Of a DNA stretch of 49,794 nt, positions 45,137-49,794 are shown one piece after another. Source of the stretch: an uncultured Clostridia bacterium (GTDB lineage Bacteria; Bacillota; Clostridia; Oscillospirales; Oscillospiraceae). The stretch spans positions 1 through 49,794 of the forward strand of contig CAMWQV010000001.1 of the NCBI GenBank assembly GCA_947176425.1, read 5' to 3'. The notes under the pieces were generated by a model. The model saw only the letters and a list, made by a program, of their open reading frames with translations. It was not told the DNA's origin and made no database searches. The first letter of the stretch is position 1, and the number at the start of each line of letters is the position of its first letter. Made by a program: the position numbers and the translations under genes.

Positions 45137-45525
45137 CGCCGGGCACTCATGTAGATGTTCTGATAGTCTCGGATAGGCAGCGCCCGGAGCATATCCGCGT
45201 CCACGATGCGGATACCGTTGTCATCCCGGTTGGTGCAGGCCCGAACAGCCATGCCCGCCAGGAATGCCCCAGTGAGTGCAGGCACCACCAGCGTCTTGCC
45301 GTGGCGGAGCATATCATCTTCGACGGCCTCGAAATCCTTGCCCGTCAGCTCACCCCAGTTAAAAGACAGCTCCGTGACCGTGTGCCCCCGGAACTGGAAC
45401 GGTTCTTTGAAGGTGTGCGTGTAAGTCATGACATCCGGCTCAGCCTTTGCCGCTTTTTCCAGCGCAGTGGCGGCCTCTGCCGCAGCCTCCAATACAGTGA
45501 TGTCGGTTTTCTCCTCAGGACTCAT
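45112..45525 (-). CDS. tail assembly chaperone (unshifted product)
   Basis: Acidic ORF between tail tube and tape measure; 'EPFQFRGHTVTELSFNWGELTGKDFEAVEDDMLRHG'. Confidence 0.75.
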   Translation of the reverse strand: MSPEEKTDITVLEAAAEAATALEKAAKAEPDVMTYTHTFKEPFQFRGHTVTELSFNWGELTGKDFEAVEDDMLRHGKTLVVPALTGAFLAGMAVRACTNRDDNGIRIVDADMLRALPIRDYQNIYMSARRFLLRSGS

Positions 45526-45591
45526 GGGTAATACTCCTTTCCAAAATCAGACAGGCCCCGGACAGCCACGCCGCCCGAAGCCTGTTCATTG

Positions 45592-46113
45592 TTACTTGCC
45601 CAGCGCCTTGCGCACCTCGGCCATGTAGTCCACACCGCCAATGACGCACTTCATGTTGCGCTTGTCGATTTCCCACAGCTGTTCACCGTTCTTGTAGGCA
45701 GCGAAGTAATACACCACGTATTCGCCGGAGCTATCGGCAGAACTCATGGGAGCCACAGTGCCAGGGTCGGTGGTCTTGGGCCGGACAATCATGACATATT
45801 TGTCCGCCCAGAGGCCTTCTTCCGCTTGTTCGACATCCCAGTATTCTTCGGCCACTCTCATATCCAGCTGGTGCTTCTTGGGGGACATTAATTTCACTGC
45901 ATCCCCGTGGGGGGTGAGCCAAGTGATGGTGGTAGTCATGTTGTCCACCATGCCGTACAGCGGAACCTCCATGTTGCCCATCATTCCTGCACCAGAAATC
46001 TGAACACAGGGGAAAGCAATGGGGGGCAGCTTCACCTTGGCCACGCCCAGGAGATTGATGCTGTCCTCATAAATTTCCAAATTAATGTACGCTGCCGGTT
46101 GTTTTGTACTCAT
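45592..46113 (-). CDS. phage major tail tube protein
   Basis: 'INLEIYEDSINLLGVAKVKLPPIAFPCVQISGAGMMGNMEVPLYGMVDNMTTTITW'. Confidence 0.85.
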   Translation of the reverse strand: MSTKQPAAYINLEIYEDSINLLGVAKVKLPPIAFPCVQISGAGMMGNMEVPLYGMVDNMTTTITWLTPHGDAVKLMSPKKHQLDMRVAEEYWDVEQAEEGLWADKYVMIVRPKTTDPGTVAPMSSADSSGEYVVYYFAAYKNGEQLWEIDKRNMKCVIGGVDYMAEVRKALGK

Positions 46114-46151
46114 AGTTTAACTCCTTCTGATTTGGTTCGTCCCTGCCCGGG

Positions 46152-46175
46152 AAATTCCCAGACGTTTGGGATTTT
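46152..46175. repeat. 24-bp near-palindrome, copy 4 (AAATTCCCAGACGTTTGGGATTTT)
   Basis: Flanked by outer inverted repeat CCCTGCCCGG (46141) / CCGGACAGGG (46177). Confidence 0.9.
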
Positions 46176-46202
46176 GCCGGACAGGGAGAATATACCGGAT
46201 TA

Positions 46203-47657
46203 TTAAGCGGTCATCTTAAGGGCGTTGGTCAGGTAGTCCACGTCGAACTCCAGCGTGAAGCGGATCTCCTGCGCCGGGACGGGCGGAGTCATATAAATAT
46301 GAAAGCTGATGATACCAGCCAACAGACCGGTCACCGGATTCTCCGATGCTTTCAGTTCAACTCTGGCGCCCAGCAGATACTCCTGGCTCACCAGGCCGTT
46401 GAGCCAGATGTTGCAGGTGTCCTGGATGTTGTCCAGCAGCCGCAGGTTCATCGGCTTGTCCAGCTTGCTCCAGAACGTCCGAATGAGGGTGTTGGCCACG
46501 AAGTCGAACATCCTGCTCACCGGAATGAACTGATCCTTCACATCGGTGTTGCCGGGATAGCAGGCGGTGTAGTTGTTCCGCGCCGTCCAGCCCATGGACA
46601 TGAAGTTCAGTGCCGTCACGATGCCGTAGCCGGCGACGATGTTGGTCTGCTCGAAGGTCAGGCTGATCTCCGTGCCATCCTCCAAGCAGCAGCCGTCCAT
46701 CTTGAAGTTCTTGTTGGACGGGCTCTCGTAGGGCACACCGCCGTTGTTGGTGTCCACCTGGGCCATCAGGCCCGCCAGCTGGGTACTCATGTGGAACTTG
46801 TAGCCGCCCAGCTTGACCATGGGCCAGCAAAGGATCTGGTCATCATCCACGATGTTGTTCTCGTTCTTCCAGGGCAGCAGATCAGAATACTTGCGGACGC
46901 CGTCTTCGCCGGTATCCGCATCAATCAGAGCCTTGGCCCGGAACAGGCCGTTGATGCCTTCCGCCTTGGTGGCCATGACGGCGGCCACCACACTGTCGTG
47001 CGACCAGCCGGGGGCGCAGATCAGGTCGGGAATCAGACCCACCGTACTCATACAGGCGTTGATGACGCTCAGTCCCTCCACGATGTCAGTCTTCGCCACC
47101 GCATCAGGCTTGACAGCGGCATACTTGATATACAGCTTCGCCTCATCGTAGTACTCGCCGGAGTCCAGCAGTTCCACGACACAGGTGTCCGTGTCCCCAT
47201 CGTAGAGGATACTGTAGTCCGCGTCCGGCTCCAGCACAGCTTCAAAGTCTGAGTCCGTGCTGACCTGGATGGTAGACGCAATGGCATCGAAGGGAATCGA
47301 CGCCTGGTGGCCGGTCACGGGGATAGCCTCCCGACCGTCACCGGCCGCGCTGTCCTTCATGCTGGTTTTGCCGGAATCCAGCACATTGCAGAAAACAACA
47401 GGCTGGCAGCCGTAAAGCTGGAAGTGGGAGTACATGAACTCGCACAGGGGGTACTTCTTCCAGTCATAGGAAAAGCCCAGCCGTTCCACTGCCTCGTCCC
47501 AGCTGGTGGCCAGCACTGGCACATTGGCCTTCGCCGGGCTGCTGGCAGTATGGGCAGGGGCCGCGCCCACAACAAACGGGATACTCACATCCGCCTTGAC
47601 CGGGGTGCTGACCGCCGTTGACTCCTCATGCGCATGAACGCCAAGATTCAAATCCAT
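46203..47657 (-). CDS. contractile tail sheath protein
   Basis: 484 aa directly upstream of tail tube; sheath-like 'DVKDQFIPVSRMFDFVANTLIRTFWSKLDKPMNLRLLDNIQDTCNIWLNGL'. Confidence 0.88.
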   Translation of the reverse strand: MDLNLGVHAHEESTAVSTPVKADVSIPFVVGAAPAHTASSPAKANVPVLATSWDEAVERLGFSYDWKKYPLCEFMYSHFQLYGCQPVVFCNVLDSGKTSMKDSAAGDGREAIPVTGHQASIPFDAIASTIQVSTDSDFEAVLEPDADYSILYDGDTDTCVVELLDSGEYYDEAKLYIKYAAVKPDAVAKTDIVEGLSVINACMSTVGLIPDLICAPGWSHDSVVAAVMATKAEGINGLFRAKALIDADTGEDGVRKYSDLLPWKNENNIVDDDQILCWPMVKLGGYKFHMSTQLAGLMAQVDTNNGGVPYESPSNKNFKMDGCCLEDGTEISLTFEQTNIVAGYGIVTALNFMSMGWTARNNYTACYPGNTDVKDQFIPVSRMFDFVANTLIRTFWSKLDKPMNLRLLDNIQDTCNIWLNGLVSQEYLLGARVELKASENPVTGLLAGIISFHIYMTPPVPAQEIRFTLEFDVDYLTNALKMTA

Positions 47658-47669
47658 GTTGTTTCCTCC

Positions 47670-48008
47670 TTACGCTTTCCCAGCTACACGCTGGTAGTTC
47701 TTGTACAGCGCATTGCCGGGTTTCTTCACCCTCAGCCGGGCCTCCGGGAGTTTCTCTCCAGAGACGATGAGAGTCTTGATCAGGGGATACTTCTTGATGG
47801 CATCATCCCATGTAGCCAGAGCCTTCTTCCGCGTCCCGCGGCAGATGTCGCCGTGCTGGATGAGGCCCGTGATGCTGGGGCCGATGTAACAGAAAAACCC
47901 GGCAGCATCGCCGCCGGACTTTTCCTTATTGATGATGGGGGTATCAGGGGCGCCCGCCTTGGGCTCCTGGGCATCCTCCGCCCCGGTGGTCAATTTGGTT
48001 TTTTCCAT
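47670..48008 (-). CDS. hypothetical tail-region protein
   Basis: Start MEKTKLTTGAED; operon position. Confidence 0.45.
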   Translation of the reverse strand: MEKTKLTTGAEDAQEPKAGAPDTPIINKEKSGGDAAGFFCYIGPSITGLIQHGDICRGTRKKALATWDDAIKKYPLIKTLIVSGEKLPEARLRVKKPGNALYKNYQRVAGKA

Positions 48009-48516
48009 GGGGTACCTTCCTTTCAACGGTGGGGAGATGCCAGGTAGTGATCATCTCTCCAAGATAAAATGGTGAAACCGCGGTTTGGTTCGGGTTGCCG
48101 GGGTACACAAGTGTTTCCACCCCGGCGTCAAGGTCAAGCTTGAACTGTTTTCCGATAACTACTTCTTCCAGGAGGGCGATACGCATTCGCTCCATTAGAG
48201 TCAGCAGCGCCAGCTTGCCCTCCTGCTCGTTTGCGTGGTACACGCAAAAGCAAGTGCGCACCACAGCGGTGGACTGCATAAGCTTCACGCCATTGGGGCG
48301 CTGAACTGCCCCGTCCTTACCTGTGATAATCTCGTGGGTTATGAAGGGGGCTTTTCGGGCGTAGGATCGGAGTTCAGGCAGGCAGGGGGTGTATACCGTG
48401 GCCGCTCTATCCGGCGGGTTCTCGTCATCCTCCTGGGGCTGAACCGGGAGCAGCAGATCTCCAGTATGTTTCTCGCTGAACGCCTCCAACTGCTCCAGCA
48501 ACGTGACTTTTGTCAT
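47944..48516 (-). CDS. tail terminator/completion-like protein
   Basis: Start MTKVTLLEQLEAF; position between neck and sheath genes. Confidence 0.45.
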   Translation of the reverse strand: MTKVTLLEQLEAFSEKHTGDLLLPVQPQEDDENPPDRAATVYTPCLPELRSYARKAPFITHEIITGKDGAVQRPNGVKLMQSTAVVRTCFCVYHANEQEGKLALLTLMERMRIALLEEVVIGKQFKLDLDAGVETLVYPGNPNQTAVSPFYLGEMITTWHLPTVERKVPHGKNQIDHRGGGCPGAQGGRP

Positions 48517-49169
48517 GCCTGTGCCCCCCAACCGCTGAGAATACGTAAGACCTCATGGTCAAGCCGCTCCTCAAACTTTTTCATGGACTCCTGAGCCAGT
48601 TTCTCCGACACTTCCTCACTGCCCAGCATTTGAGAAACAGAGGAACCCATCAGCTCTTTGATTGCGTCTCCGCCATTGCTATCGGCTTTGCCGCTGCGCT
48701 CAAAAATACCAATGTGGCCGGATTTCATCTGCGCTGTAAATGCGTTTCTGAATTGTGTAGGGGATGTGTCTTTCAGCTGGTGCCCCCGGGCGGCGATACT
48801 GGGATGGACCCACCGGTACGCACCGTTGACCATCGCCTCGACCCACTTGCTCGTATCTGGAGTAGGCTGTGCGGGGGCAGCTCCATCATAACGGTACAGG
48901 GGTATCTTGCTGCCGTAAAATATAACTGCGGCTGTTGGCCCATTCTGATAGTTATAGCTGACCCTTACATTTTCGCTGGCCCGGATATTGGCAACAGAAA
49001 TAGCGTACCGTTCCCGGATTGCCTGCGCACTGTGGGACCGAAGATGGGAAACCGCCCTGTCCAATGCGTTTTTGACCGCTTTGTCCATACCACCCTCGAT
49101 ACCAGCCAACAGCTTTTTGGCTCGGTCAAGAGTTTCCTTGCCAGCAACCTCCACGCGAACGGTGCTCAT
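48513..49169 (-). CDS. minor tail/virion morphogenesis protein (gpZ-like)
   Basis: 'KKLLAGIEGGMDKAVKNALDRAVSHLRSHSAQAIRERYAIS...FTAQMKSGHIGIFERSG'. Confidence 0.7.
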   Translation of the reverse strand: MSTVRVEVAGKETLDRAKKLLAGIEGGMDKAVKNALDRAVSHLRSHSAQAIRERYAISVANIRASENVRVSYNYQNGPTAAVIFYGSKIPLYRYDGAAPAQPTPDTSKWVEAMVNGAYRWVHPSIAARGHQLKDTSPTQFRNAFTAQMKSGHIGIFERSGKADSNGGDAIKELMGSSVSQMLGSEEVSEKLAQESMKKFEERLDHEVLRILSGWGAQA

Positions 49170-49531
49170 TGGGCCATCGCCTCCAGTTCAACATGCAGCA
49201 TCCCCATGTGGCTGGTGGACGCCACCACGTAGTATTTCTGAAAGAAACTTCCGCCCTCACGGGTGGCAATCTCCAGGCTGGCCCCCTGTTTCGGCACCTT
49301 GCCGCCCATGTCCTCCTGGGCGCAGTAGAGGACGGCGGTCATCATATGCAGGCCCCGAACATGGTCATCGGTCAGGCGGTCACGCTTTTCCTGCACAGGC
49401 CCTTCCAGCACCACAGGGATGTCCGGGTACTCCTCTCCGTCATAGCGGACGGTGCGGTTCTCGGCAAACTCGTCTGTGTTCAGAAAGACCTTGTGGATGT
49501 CCCGCTTGACCATGTCCTTGAACTTGCTCAT
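49166..49531 (-). CDS. head-tail joining-type protein
   Basis: 'MVKRDIHKVFLNTDEFAENRTVRYDGEEYPDIPVVLEG'. Confidence 0.6.
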   Translation of the reverse strand: MSKFKDMVKRDIHKVFLNTDEFAENRTVRYDGEEYPDIPVVLEGPVQEKRDRLTDDHVRGLHMMTAVLYCAQEDMGGKVPKQGASLEIATREGGSFFQKYYVVASTSHMGMLHVELEAMAQ

Positions 49532-49794
49532 TGCACGATGTCCCCAACGCCGAGGTCAGGCGGGGTATCGCCATCCTCCTCCGGCTCACCAGCCGCCACG
49601 ATCAGCACGGCAAGGTCGTGCTTGTTCTTCGCACCGAAGACAGCCGCAGAATCCACGCCCAGGTCTGCGGCCATCTGTTCCAGATCGGGCCGCTGCATAC
49701 GCTCCAGCCGCGCCACCTCTGCCGCGTCAGGATTGCCCTCCCCGCCGCTTACGGGCGGCTCTGTGGGCGGTTCCTCGCTGGTGGTATCCTGGGG
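49528..49794 (-). CDS. small head/neck protein, 5' end outside the window
   Basis: Reading frame open to the window edge; 'ARLERMQRPDLEQMAADLGVDSAAVFGAKNKHDLAVLIV'. Confidence 0.45.
   Translation of the reverse strand, partial: PQDTTSEEPPTEPPVSGGEGNPDAAEVARLERMQRPDLEQMAADLGVDSAAVFGAKNKHDLAVLIVAAGEPEEDGDTPPDLGVGDIVQ

Noticed and set aside
17938-49794. Two unrelated adjacent prophages
   Set aside because: Shared 24-bp palindromes, shared leader elements and complementary module content fit one phage better; kept only as an alternative in the circular-form finding.

Overview
The window looks like most of a temperate, contractile-tailed (myovirus-type) phage or prophage of a moderately high-GC Clostridia-like Firmicute; the host assignment is inference. 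Layout: (1) 0.1-17.1 kb, minus strand: late-regulator/nuclease genes and a replication-recombination module (VRR-NUC, HD and HAD proteins, CHC2-DUF927 primase-helicase, SSB-like protein, SNF2 helicase pieces, DUF3102 coiled-coil protein, PcfJ/PcfK pair, HNH). (2) 17.4-25.5 kb: lysogeny/accessory region (divergent cro/cI-like genes, ImmA/IrrE, MORN lipoprotein, membrane cargo, tyrosine integrase with attP-like region, Rha, RHH, HicAB). (3) 25.8-49.8 kb, minus strand: lysis, tail fibres, baseplate, tape measure, tail chaperone, tube, sheath and neck genes, interrupted by opposite-strand morons (DUF2441-like, HicAB #2, XRE plus GIY-YIG/HTH fusion). Main second-look items: a 24-bp near-palindrome present four times, once inside the DUF3102 coding sequence (parS-like hypothesis); an iteron-type putative origin at 4.80-5.10 kb; an attP that appears to carry the 3' end of rpsI, with paired GGGTGCAT arm repeats on both sides; an SNF2 helicase split by about 4.6 kb and frameshifted at its P-loop; a regulatory/nuclease island between the tail chaperone and tape measure; a canonical -1 frameshift site in the tail chaperone; and a set of small plus-strand promoter-terminator units. 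All family names are from reading motifs by eye; no searches were run.
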